A stretch of DNA of 64,000 bases, from contig NZ_RIBP01000004.1 of the NCBI RefSeq assembly GCF_007273535.1, forward strand, positions 1,898,001 to 1,962,000, written 5' to 3'. Position numbers and translations under genes: made by a program. Each line of letters opens with the position of its first letter. Position 1 is the stretch's first letter. The notes below the pieces were generated by a model. That model was not told the origin of the DNA. It saw only the letters and a list, made by a program, of their open reading frames with translations, and ran no database searches. Shown piece after piece: positions 56,850-64,000 of the stretch. This DNA comes from Niallia circulans. Its GTDB lineage: Bacteria > Bacillota > Bacilli > Bacillales > Cytobacillaceae.

Positions 56850-57308
56850 ATGATGACAAGAGAATACGAAACAACAGTCGTTGAAAATGAAAGTACAGGT
56901 GGAAAAGACTTTTTAATTGGTGCAATTGTAGGAGGAATTGTTGGAGCTGCAACAGCCCTTTTTCTTGCTCCAAAGCCTGGAAAAGAATTGATTCAAGATC
57001 TTAATCAGCAAGCTGGTATCCTTAAGGAAAAAGGGATTGAACTTTCTGGAACTGTGAAGGACAAAGGGACAGAATATATCAGTATTGCCAAAGATAAGAC
57101 AGGCAGCATTGGCAGCACTGTTTCCAAGCATTCAAACGATTTAGTGGGCAAGGTGAAAGGCTTAGGTAAGGATGAACAGCAACCAGAAGAGGCTGTTGCC
57201 GCCGGAGCTGAAAATGATCCTTTTCAACGTGAGTACGATGAGATTCAAAGAAAGCTAGAAGAAACGAAAAAAGCTTTTGATGAAACAGAAAGTAAATATA
57301 ACCAATAA
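56850..57308 (+). CDS. ytxH: YtxH domain general stress protein
   Basis: A 152-residue protein with a small glycine-rich hydrophobic segment FLIGAIVGGIVGAATALFLAP (cut here; about residues 22-41) followed by KPGKELIQDL, the YtxH domain signature, and a helical C-terminal tail of Lys/Glu/Gln-rich sequence. Probably membrane-associated; molecular function unknown. The start could be the first or second of two adjacent ATGs behind AGGAGGGATA. A hairpin separates it from ytxJ. Confidence 0.9.
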   Translation: MMTREYETTVVENESTGGKDFLIGAIVGGIVGAATALFLAPKPGKELIQDLNQQAGILKEKGIELSGTVKDKGTEYISIAKDKTGSIGSTVSKHSNDLVGKVKGLGKDEQQPEEAVAAGAENDPFQREYDEIQRKLEETKKAFDETESKYNQ

Positions 57309-57312
57309 TAGT

Positions 57313-57342
57313 AGGACGCCCCAGTAATGGGGCTGCCTTTTT
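57313..57342 (+). terminator. Possible internal terminator ytxH-ytxJ
   Basis: GGaCGCCCCA and TGGGGCtGCC pair around GTAA and are followed by TTTTTAT. It may lower ytxJ expression relative to ytxGH. Confidence 0.6.
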
Positions 57343-57369
57343 ATAGGATGATAAGACTGGAGGGGTATT

Positions 57370-57696
57370 ATGGAAAAGATTGAAACAGTTGAGCAATTTG
57401 AAGAAGTTTTGAGCAACAATAAGTCAGCATTCATCGTAAAGCATAGCCTGACATGTCCGATAAGTGCAGCAGCATTTGACGAATACAAGCAATATGCGGA
57501 TGCAAATGCAGAAGTGAACACTTATTATTTGGCTGTTCAAGATGCACGACCACTTTCTAACTATATCGCGGAAACATTTGGTATAAGACATGAGTCACCG
57601 CAAGCACTGTTGTTTTCCGATCGTTCTGTCGTGTGGAATGCATCACATGGTGGGATTACCGTTAATTCACTTAAAGAAGCAAGCGTTAAAGCATAA
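57370..57696 (+). CDS. ytxJ: Bacilliredoxin-like protein YtxJ
   Basis: A 108-residue thioredoxin-fold protein with the monothiol motif HSLTCPIS (active Cys29), as in YtxJ/BrxC, which acts in bacillithiol-dependent redox exchange on proteins. It closes the ytxGHJ stress operon. The ribosome site ACTGGAGGGGTATT precedes the ATG. It implies, though does not prove, that this organism makes bacillithiol. Confidence 0.9.
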   Translation: MEKIETVEQFEEVLSNNKSAFIVKHSLTCPISAAAFDEYKQYADANAEVNTYYLAVQDARPLSNYIAETFGIRHESPQALLFSDRSVVWNASHGGITVNSLKEASVKA

Positions 57697-57697
57697 G

Positions 57698-57742
57698 AAA
57701 AAGGATGGCATATTGGATTTATCCATATGCCATCCTTTTTTA
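57698..57742. terminator. Bidirectional terminator
   Basis: AAAAAGGATGGCATAT and ATATGCCATCCTTTTT form a 16-bp stem between convergent ytxJ and the FtsA-like gene. Confidence 0.93.
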
Positions 57743-59905
57743 TGTTGCAGGAACCTTCCATACAATAGAAAGTTCATCCCCTTTGTTAATTGGAGTTAAA
57801 AAGGTTGCCGATTCTCCATTTTTCAAGAGCTCAAAGCTACCTTGCTTATCCTGTGGGATGTCAATTTGCACATAAGCAAATAAATCCTGGAACAGAAATC
57901 CTTCAAATGGTTTTTGCTCGATTTGGATTTTTTCATAAGGTGGAACCTTGTCATCCAGTTTTAATGTATGCCCGTTTTTTGTTACCTGGGCAAGCTGTTT
58001 AGTAAGTGTCAGCTTTTTACCGTTAAAGGTGACTGGGAGGACTTGGTACAATAGCATCTGTCTTCTTTCAGCCAGCTCCGTCACTGTTGGAACTAGTCTT
58101 TTTTCGATGAGTATGTCATCCGCACTTTCAAAGCTGTGAGTTAATCTAGAAGGAAGTCCATTACGAAAAAGCTTTCCAGAAAAAGCAGGTATAATTGTAT
58201 CCTTATCGTTTATTTTAATTTGATATGGACGCAGCTCCTCCAAATAGGCGTGTAATTCGAGTGTTTCAAGGAGCTCCTGAAGTGTTTTGACAGTCAAGAC
58301 ATTAATGTCATCGCGATCCTCGATCCAGGCTTCATGTGATGTTGCTTTGCCATTACATAATAGTTTAGGCTGTATGGTATATTCCTTCCCATTAATACGG
58401 ACAACTCTTCCGCTGTCTAAATCTATTAAGCTTTTAATTTGAACTTGTGTTGGCTCTCCATCCATCCCTTTAAACACTTGCAGGCTTTGTCCGTTTTCGA
58501 CAAGATCATCTAATGAGCAGATTTTGCCATCCCGTTTTATCACAGGACCTTCTCCATGTGAACCAGGAATGGTTATTTTCTGTCCATTTAATGAGATGAT
58601 TTTTGCCATCCCTGGCTTGCCATATAATTTGGAAAGGGATAAGCCCGAGGCAAGCAGACAGTCGCCGATTGTCAGTTTATTGACCTCAAATAGTCTGATA
58701 GGCTGGTCATTTACATATACAGTCTTATACTGCACAGGAGATTTCTCGGCTGCAATTGCTATTCCTGCTGGTGTAACAAGCTCTGGCCCTTTAATGGAAG
58801 GGTCCTTAAAGGTAATGTTGCTAATGGCATCAATCCCTCTGATGGCAACACGGTTTGCAGGCAAATTCAGCATGTCTGCGATTTTTTGCTGAAGGGCAGG
58901 TGTTTGGCTGCCTCCGCCAACAAGCATAACAGCCTTCGGAGACTGGTGGTTATTTAACAATAAAATCTCCCTGCAAATAGCATCTGCCAGCTTATCAAGG
59001 GCAGGTGAAATTTGTTCAATAACTTCTGCCCTGCTTAACTCTGTTGAAAAGCCAAGAATATCGGTAACAGTTATTTGCTCCAGCTCTGACAGCTGTTTTT
59101 TTGCTTCCTCTGCGAGTGGGAAATCTAATAAATATTGGTCACTTATTGCTTCGGTAATTTCATCTCCAGCAACAGGTACCATTCCATATGCAATAACGGT
59201 TCCCTGATCTGTGATGGCAATATCAGATGTGCCTGCTCCAATATCGACAAGAGCGACATTCAGTCTTCGCATAGATGGGGGAATTAATACGTTGATGGCA
59301 GCAATCGGCTCAAGTGTCAATGCTTCCATTTCCAAGTCTGCCCTATGCAAGGCAGCAATCAATGATTCAACGACAACCTTCGGCAGAAATGTAGCGATAA
59401 TTTCAACTTTTGCAATACTGCCTTGCTGGTCAATTAAGCTTCCCATTTCTTGCTCATCAAGTGTATAACGAAGGACAGAATAGCCAACACAGTAATAAAA
59501 TTGACTGTTTTCCCGGCTGTTTTTCTCCGCTACAACACTTTGGGCTTGTTGCACGGCAGCAAGCTCCATATGTAATATATCCTGATTTGTCATCATCGGC
59601 TTGCCCTCTATCTCAACAGCATAAGCAGCCTTTTCCGTTTTTAGTGCTCGGCCTGCAGCAGCAACACTTACTTTACGAAGTGGACCGTGCTTTTCTTCCA
59701 TTTTTGACTTTATTTCTTGAATGATTTTGGCTACTGCCAGCACATCATGAATTTGCCCATCAAGCATGGCTCTTTCTTTATGCTCAATGGAAAGAATGTC
59801 AGCAACATGATAATTATTATCCAGCACTTCCATTATGATGCCCACTACAGACCGAGTACCAATATCTAATGCAAATAATTTTTCTTTATTTTGCAAAAAA
59901 TACAC
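57740..59905 (-). CDS. FtsA/PilM-like actin-fold ATPase with C-terminal repeat region
   Basis: A 721-residue protein. Residues 1-390 are an FtsA-type actin fold: phosphate 1 ALDIGTRSVVG (12-22), phosphate 2 ALVDIGAGTSDIAI (218-231), adenosine motif AVMLVGGGSQTP (325-336). Residues about 395-721 hold roughly five related segments (435-495, 501-555, 561-615, 622-675, 678-717) of the form I.x.NGK...NG...D.I. It is about 300 residues longer than FtsA and lacks an obvious amphipathic membrane tail. It is often labelled a division protein FtsA; the real role is unknown. Confidence 0.8.
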   Translation of the reverse strand: MYFLQNKEKLFALDIGTRSVVGIIMEVLDNNYHVADILSIEHKERAMLDGQIHDVLAVAKIIQEIKSKMEEKHGPLRKVSVAAAGRALKTEKAAYAVEIEGKPMMTNQDILHMELAAVQQAQSVVAEKNSRENSQFYYCVGYSVLRYTLDEQEMGSLIDQQGSIAKVEIIATFLPKVVVESLIAALHRADLEMEALTLEPIAAINVLIPPSMRRLNVALVDIGAGTSDIAITDQGTVIAYGMVPVAGDEITEAISDQYLLDFPLAEEAKKQLSELEQITVTDILGFSTELSRAEVIEQISPALDKLADAICREILLLNNHQSPKAVMLVGGGSQTPALQQKIADMLNLPANRVAIRGIDAISNITFKDPSIKGPELVTPAGIAIAAEKSPVQYKTVYVNDQPIRLFEVNKLTIGDCLLASGLSLSKLYGKPGMAKIISLNGQKITIPGSHGEGPVIKRDGKICSLDDLVENGQSLQVFKGMDGEPTQVQIKSLIDLDSGRVVRINGKEYTIQPKLLCNGKATSHEAWIEDRDDINVLTVKTLQELLETLELHAYLEELRPYQIKINDKDTIIPAFSGKLFRNGLPSRLTHSFESADDILIEKRLVPTVTELAERRQMLLYQVLPVTFNGKKLTLTKQLAQVTKNGHTLKLDDKVPPYEKIQIEQKPFEGFLFQDLFAYVQIDIPQDKQGSFELLKNGESATFLTPINKGDELSIVWKVPAT

Positions 59906-60158
59906 CTTCTTCTGTTTAAATAGTAATGATTTACTAGAAATTTCATAAAAATAAAGAATAAAATACTTTAGTGCTTAAAAGCGTTTAATTAATAAAGAAA
60001 ATTCGTGACATTGGAATAAAGTTGTTTTATAATTAACCCAATTAAGAGAAATGTAACATATTTTTAAGTTGGTATAAAGACTAATACACAATTGACCAAA
60101 CAGGCTTTTTGTAAAGTGAAAATTGTTTGGTTTGTTGATTGAAGGGATGATGGAGAAA

Positions 60159-61235
60159 GTGAGCAATAAAGAATTAGAAATGCTTCGTGACAGAATTGAC
60201 GAGTTAAACTTAGAAATATTAGAGAAGATTAATGAAAGAGCTGATCTTGTTCAAAAAATAGCACAAACAAAGGTAACGCATGGAGCACATCGCTATGACC
60301 CGGTAAGGGAGCGTAAAATGCTTGATAACATTTTAGCAAAAAACGATGGGCCATTTGATAATGGAACAATTGCTCATTTATTCAAGCAAATTTTTAAAGC
60401 AGGCTTACAGCTGCAGCAAGAAGATGACAGTAAAGCACTTCTTGTTTCACGCAAGAAGAAACCGGAAGATACAATTGTTGATATTAGAGGCACAAAAATT
60501 GGTGATGGTGTCCCTAAATTTGTTTTCGGTCCATGTTCAGTGGAATCATATGAACAGGTAGCTAAGGTTGCTGAGAGCGTTAAGGCAAAAGGTTTAACAT
60601 TGCTTCGCGGTGGAGCATTCAAACCAAGAACTTCTCCATACGATTTCCAAGGACTTGGTGTGGAAGGACTAAAAATTTTAAAGCGAGTTGCAGATGAATA
60701 CGATCTTCGTGTAATCAGTGAAATTGTTAGTCCGCAGCATATTGAAGAAGCATTGGATTACATTGACGTTATTCAGATTGGCGCAAGAAACATGCAAAAC
60801 TTTGAACTGTTGAAAGCAGCAGGAAGTGTGAAAAAGCCAATCTTGCTAAAAAGAGGCTTAGCAGCAACAATTGAAGAATTCATTAATGCAGCAGAATATA
60901 TCATTTCCCAAGGTAATGATCAAATCATACTTTGTGAGCGAGGTATCCGCACATATGAACGTGCGACAAGAAATACACTGGACATTTCTGCAGTGCCAAT
61001 TTTAAAGCAGGAAACACATCTTCCTGTATTTGTTGATGTAACGCATTCAACAGGCAGAAAAGACTTGCTGCTGCCTTGTGCAAAAGCGGCCCTTGCAATT
61101 GGAGCAGATGGTGTCATGGCGGAGGTTCATCCGGATCCTGCTGTAGCATTATCAGATTCAGCACAGCAAATGGATATCCCTCAATTCGACGAGTTCTATA
61201 AATCAATTCTTGAATCACCATATGTAAGAGCATAA
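60159..61235 (+). CDS. aroA: Bifunctional chorismate mutase / DAHP synthase
   Basis: First step of the shikimate pathway (DAHP synthase, from PEP and erythrose 4-phosphate) fused to an N-terminal AroQ chorismate mutase that gives feedback control. The mutase is about residues 1-85 ([16 protein letters not shown]), the synthase follows with [27 protein letters not shown] and [16 protein letters not shown] 60159 gives 358 residues, the B. subtilis AroA length; upstream ATGs at 60147 and 60150 are alternatives with poor spacing. Named aroG or aroF in some species. It precedes ccpA, as in B. subtilis. Confidence 0.94.
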   Translation: MSNKELEMLRDRIDELNLEILEKINERADLVQKIAQTKVTHGAHRYDPVRERKMLDNILAKNDGPFDNGTIAHLFKQIFKAGLQLQQEDDSKALLVSRKKKPEDTIVDIRGTKIGDGVPKFVFGPCSVESYEQVAKVAESVKAKGLTLLRGGAFKPRTSPYDFQGLGVEGLKILKRVADEYDLRVISEIVSPQHIEEALDYIDVIQIGARNMQNFELLKAAGSVKKPILLKRGLAATIEEFINAAEYIISQGNDQIILCERGIRTYERATRNTLDISAVPILKQETHLPVFVDVTHSTGRKDLLLPCAKAALAIGADGVMAEVHPDPAVALSDSAQQMDIPQFDEFYKSILESPYVRA

Positions 61236-61240
61236 CAGGA

Positions 61241-61271
61241 AACAGATGGAATTATTCCATCTGTTTTTTTG
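61241..61271 (+). terminator. Intrinsic terminator after aroA
   Basis: AACAGATGGAA and TTCCATCTGTTTTTTT pair around TTA. Confidence 0.92.
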
Positions 61272-61383
61272 TTTAAATCTTATTATGTATATGATTAAGC
61301 AATTATGTCCATAAAAAGAGTAGTATAGTGTATACAGGTTATTACGGGTAATTTATATCATAATATGTTAGAATATTTAGAAA

Positions 61384-61397
61384 TGAAAACGCTCTGT
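61384..61397. promoter_or_regulatory. Weak cre-like site upstream of ccpA
   Basis: TGAAAACGCTCTGT fits the first two thirds of the cre consensus but not its 3' end; CGCTCT here also pairs with AGAGCG in a local hairpin (61390-61407). Confidence 0.3.
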
Positions 61398-61461
61398 TTG
61401 TAGAGCGATGCTTAAGTAATTAAAAAAAACGGTTTTTTTGAAAAAAAATGAAAGCTTGTCA

Positions 61462-61490
61462 TTGCGGCATTTGCAACGTTATCGTATGAT
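61462..61490 (+). promoter_or_regulatory. ccpA: Candidate ccpA promoter
   Basis: TTGCGG (61462-61467), 17-nt spacer, TATGAT (61485-61490), about 110 nt upstream of ccpA. Confidence 0.5.
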
Positions 61491-61598
61491 TAAATACATA
61501 ATTAGACAAGATTAGCTAAAATGAAACAAAAATGTTTAGGTTCTAGCTACTTGCCGTAAAATAAATATAGAGAATGTACGTTAGAAGGAGTGTAAAAC

Positions 61599-62597
61599 AT
61601 GAATATTACAATATATGATGTCGCAAGGGAAGCCAGCGTATCCATGGCAACTGTTTCCCGTGTGGTTAACGGAAACCCGAATGTGAAACCTGCAACAAGG
61701 AAAAAAGTACTTGAGGTAATTGATCGCTTAGGATACAGACCTAATGCTGTAGCCCGCGGTTTGGCAAGCAAAAAGACAACAACTGTAGGTGTTGTTATTC
61801 CTGATATTTCAAGCACTTTCTATGCAGAGCTTGCAAGAGGAATTGAAGATATCGCTACAATGTACAAATATAACATTATCTTGAGCAACTCGGATCAAAA
61901 TAAAGATAAAGAGCTTCACTTGCTTAATACAATGCTTGGGAAACAGGTGGATGGAATAGTATTCATGGGCGGTAACATTACAGAAGAGCATGTTCAGGAA
62001 TTTGAAAAATCTCCAGTACCAATCGTTCTGGCTGCAAGCGTTGAATCAAGCAAAAAAATATCTTCTGTAAACATTGATTATGCACAAGCAACATATGATG
62101 CTGTGACATCTTTTGTAGAAAAAGGTCATAAAGTTATTGCACTTGTACTTGGATCATTAGAAGAGCCTATTAACAGTGATCATAAGCTTGAAGGCTATAA
62201 GCGAGCGTTGGCAGATGCGGGTATTGCTTTCAAGGAAGAGCTTGTTATTGAAGGTGACTACACATATGAGTCTGGAATGGAATCCTTTGACAAACTGATG
62301 GAATTGGATGAAAAGCCAACAGCTATTTTTGTTGGATCAGATGAAATGGCAATTGGTGTTATTCACAGTGCAGAGGATAAAGGCTTTAAGGTTCCAGATG
62401 ACTTTGAAATCATCAGTTCAGACAACACAAAACTAACTTTGATGGTAAGACCACAGTTGACAACAATTGTACAGCCTCTTTACGATATCGGTGCTGTAGC
62501 AATGAGATTGCTGACAAAATACATGAACAAAGAAACAGTGGAAGACGGAATTGTAGTATTGCCACATCGAATTGAAGCAAGACAATCAACAAAATAA
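61599..62597 (+). CDS. ccpA: Catabolite control protein A
   Basis: LacI/GalR-family master regulator of carbon catabolite control, which binds cre sites with HPr-Ser-P. The 332 residues start with the [23 protein letters not shown] and hinge region [15 protein letters not shown], followed by a periplasmic-binding-protein-like core ([20 protein letters not shown]). The position right after aroA, the length and the HTH match CcpA specifically. The ribosome site AGAAGGAGTG precedes the ATG. It may act on cre-like sites found elsewhere in the window. Confidence 0.96.
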   Translation: MNITIYDVAREASVSMATVSRVVNGNPNVKPATRKKVLEVIDRLGYRPNAVARGLASKKTTTVGVVIPDISSTFYAELARGIEDIATMYKYNIILSNSDQNKDKELHLLNTMLGKQVDGIVFMGGNITEEHVQEFEKSPVPIVLAASVESSKKISSVNIDYAQATYDAVTSFVEKGHKVIALVLGSLEEPINSDHKLEGYKRALADAGIAFKEELVIEGDYTYESGMESFDKLMELDEKPTAIFVGSDEMAIGVIHSAEDKGFKVPDDFEIISSDNTKLTLMVRPQLTTIVQPLYDIGAVAMRLLTKYMNKETVEDGIVVLPHRIEARQSTK

Positions 62598-62600
62598 AGA

Positions 62601-62634
62601 CAAAGATGGCTTAATAACAGCCATCTTTTTTTGT
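62601..62634 (+). terminator. Intrinsic terminator after ccpA
   Basis: AAAGATGGC and GCCATCTTTTTTT pair around a 9-nt loop. Confidence 0.9.
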
Positions 62635-62770
62635 TTTTCCAAGGCTTTTTTCCCATTAATTACACCTAGTTTTTAAGTCTATTGGTCTATAAAATAAATT
62701 TGTATGACAGATATTACATTACTAAATTTTATAGATATAGAAAGATAGATTTGTTTCTAGGGGGAAATAC

Positions 62771-64000
62771 ATGAAAAAACTAATGTCCATTATGCTCATT
62801 TTTGCAGTTATTCTTTCTGCACTTCCTCAGACTTTGAAGGCGGACTCCCTTCCAATGATAGAAGTGAGGCTTGTCAATTATCTTGGCAATACATCATCTA
62901 TCACGGTTGTATTTAATGGGGATTACACACTTACAAATGGCATTAAGGTCAGCAAAGGTACAGAGGCTATAATGAGCATAATTAACAGTACGTTAAAGCT
63001 GGCAACAAAAAGTGGACAGGTTTTAATGGAAAAGGAAACGAGTATAAGTGCAACACCAGTACAAACAGATGGAAATCTTGCTATTAATGACCGTGGTTAT
63101 TATGGTTCTTTCCAGTTTGTAATGGAAAAAGACACGAAATCAAATAATATATATATTCGTCCAATTAATAAAGTGGATGTAGAAACATATTTAAGAGGAG
63201 TTGTTCCTCAAGAAATGCCGGCACTATGGAGCATGGAGGCACTTAAAGCTCAAACAGTTGCCGCAAGAACATATGCGTTAAAGCATAAAAATGATGCCAA
63301 TATGGTCGATACAATTGCGAAACAAGTATACGGCGGTATTGTCGGAATCCATCCACGCAGTGATACAGCAATACAACAAACGTCAGGAATGGTTCTGAAA
63401 TATAATAATAGCTTAATAGATGCAGTGTTTTCGGCAAGCAATGGAGGCAAAACAGAAGTTAACAGCAATGTTTGGGGAGGAACGGCATTGCCTTATTTTG
63501 TCGTTGCAGAGGATGCCTTTGATTTTAATCCTGCGACTAAGGACAAATTTCCTTGGGCTATTCAACTAAAGCAACAGCAGCTTCCAGAATCGCTTGATTT
63601 AAATGATGCGAATTCATGGTGGGTTACTCAGAAGGAAGCGGATGCAGATAATCAAGTTTTAAAAAATATGAAAACATGGCTGAAAAATGAAGGCTATATT
63701 AATGATGTAAACACAGTAAAAATTATGAAAATCTCTAAGCTCGAGCTTAACGTATCTTCTTTATCCTCAGGAGGAAGAGTGTCAAAAGGAAATGTGAATA
63801 TAGACTATCTAGTTAAGACAAATGAAAAGGCTATCGAAAAGAAAACACTTGTGCTTAATGACACAGCAGCATCGAGAATTCGAGCAATGGTTGGTATCGA
63901 CAAAATGCCAAGTTATTTAGTAGATGTTTCTAAAGTAGAAACTGGAAGCATCTATATCCAAGGAAGAGGAAATGGTCACGGTGTTGGTCTTAGCCAATAC
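62771..64000 (+). CDS. SpoIID/LytB-domain secreted protein (3' truncated)
   Basis: The frame is open from ATG 62771 to the window end, 410 codons so far. A signal peptide is clear (MKKLMSIMLIFAVILSALPQ, cleavage likely after LKA). The SpoIID domain includes the catalytic-Glu segment VVPQEMPALWSMEALKAQT, AARTYALKHKN, SNGGKTE and the terminal RGNGHGVGLSQY. This fold is a lytic transglycosylase acting on stem-less glycan. True SpoIID is normally elsewhere in the genome, so this is a paralogue, secreted and perhaps carrying extra C-terminal repeats beyond the window. TAGGGGGAAATAC is the ribosome site. Confidence 0.88.
   Translation, partial: MKKLMSIMLIFAVILSALPQTLKADSLPMIEVRLVNYLGNTSSITVVFNGDYTLTNGIKVSKGTEAIMSIINSTLKLATKSGQVLMEKETSISATPVQTDGNLAINDRGYYGSFQFVMEKDTKSNNIYIRPINKVDVETYLRGVVPQEMPALWSMEALKAQTVAARTYALKHKNDANMVDTIAKQVYGGIVGIHPRSDTAIQQTSGMVLKYNNSLIDAVFSASNGGKTEVNSNVWGGTALPYFVVAEDAFDFNPATKDKFPWAIQLKQQQLPESLDLNDANSWWVTQKEADADNQVLKNMKTWLKNEGYINDVNTVKIMKISKLELNVSSLSSGGRVSKGNVNIDYLVKTNEKAIEKKTLVLNDTAASRIRAMVGIDKMPSYLVDVSKVETGSIYIQGRGNGHGVGLSQY

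Larger units (their letters stand above)
61236..61598 (+). other. Intergenic region aroA to ccpA
   Basis: About 360 nt holding the aroA terminator, a cre-like site, a small hairpin and the probable ccpA promoter; no additional gene is seen. Confidence 0.65.

Noticed and set aside
59976..59989. TAAAAGCGTTTAAT as a cre site near the FtsA-like promoter
   Set aside because: Three of the defining positions mismatch; too weak to report as a site.
1..64000. Mobile element, prophage, defence island, rRNA or tRNA genes
   Set aside because: No transposase, integrase, phage structural gene, restriction or toxin genes, terminal inverted repeats, or tRNA/rRNA sequences were recognised; gene order is that of the Bacillus core chromosome.

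Overview
The window reads as a core chromosomal segment of a low-G+C, endospore-forming Bacillaceae. Gene content and order follow the Bacillus subtilis menB-to-ccpA region closely: menB-menE, ythAB, ytiB, yidD(ytjA), luxS, ytkD, ytmAB, metK-asnB, ytpAB, mnmM/mnmL(ytqBA), ytzC, leuS-ytwF, cse60(yteV), ytfP, murJ(ytgP), ytzE, pepV, ytkP, thpR(ytlP), ytlQ, amyX, ytmP, ytzH, trmB, ytnP, ytzB, ytoP, ytpP, ytpQ, sftA, murC, ytxGHJ, aroA, ccpA. Sporulation is indicated by cse60 and a SpoIID-family protein, and low-molecular-weight thiol chemistry by ytxJ. The genus cannot be fixed from the sequence alone; Niallia, Cytobacillus or a relative would fit. I saw no rRNA, tRNA, insertion sequence, prophage or CRISPR array.

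Layout. 1-6.2 kb: end of menB, menE, an FAD oxidoreductase, a 51-codon DUF1540 gene, and cyanide-insensitive-type bd oxidase genes on the minus strand. 6.4-11.9 kb: carbonic anhydrase, yidD, luxS, cardiolipin synthase, a Nudix enzyme, an alpha/beta hydrolase and DUF2584. 11.9-15.8 kb: SAM riboswitch-metK, then asnB. 15.8-24.8 kb: C39-like protease, ytpAB (lipase plus sesquarterpene synthase), a GNAT enzyme, the tRNA U34 modification pair mnmL-mnmM, ytzC, an MFS transporter, a histidine phosphatase and an amidase. 24.8-28.4 kb: T-box-leuS, a rhodanese, cse60. 28.4-43.8 kb: ytfP, murJ, a pseudouridine synthase, ytzE, an M48 protease with ankyrin repeats, a Nudix enzyme, pepV-dat, a cysteine synthase, thpR-ytlQ-amyX, ytmP and ytzH. 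44-57.7 kb: trmB, ytnP, ytzB, ytoP, a DUF84 gene, ytpP, ytpQ, a greatly lengthened sftA, murC, an M29 aminopeptidase and ytxGHJ. 57.7-64 kb: an FtsA-like actin-fold protein with a repeat-rich C-terminus, aroA, ccpA, and a SpoIID-domain protein running off the end.

Themes. Several genes meet in sulfur and methyl metabolism: S-box metK, luxS, a cysteine synthase, thiol-handling ytxJ and a rhodanese. Envelope functions recur: murC, murJ, cls, yidD, the SpoIID protein, ytpAB and the DNA translocase sftA. RNA processing and modification are served by mnmL, mnmM, trmB, the RsuA-type synthase, thpR and leuS. Visible regulation includes one S-box, one leucine T-box, a candidate sigma-B promoter before ytxG, several sigma-A promoters, cre-like sites and about two dozen intrinsic terminators, many bidirectional between convergent genes.

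Nothing here looks like a new multi-gene defence or mobile system. The least ordinary items are the FtsA-like protein with about five C-terminal repeats, the M48-ankyrin fusion, two recent-looking repeat expansions inside sftA, a folded leader before murC, and a small DUF1540 gene whose stop codon lies in a 46-nt perfect palindrome.
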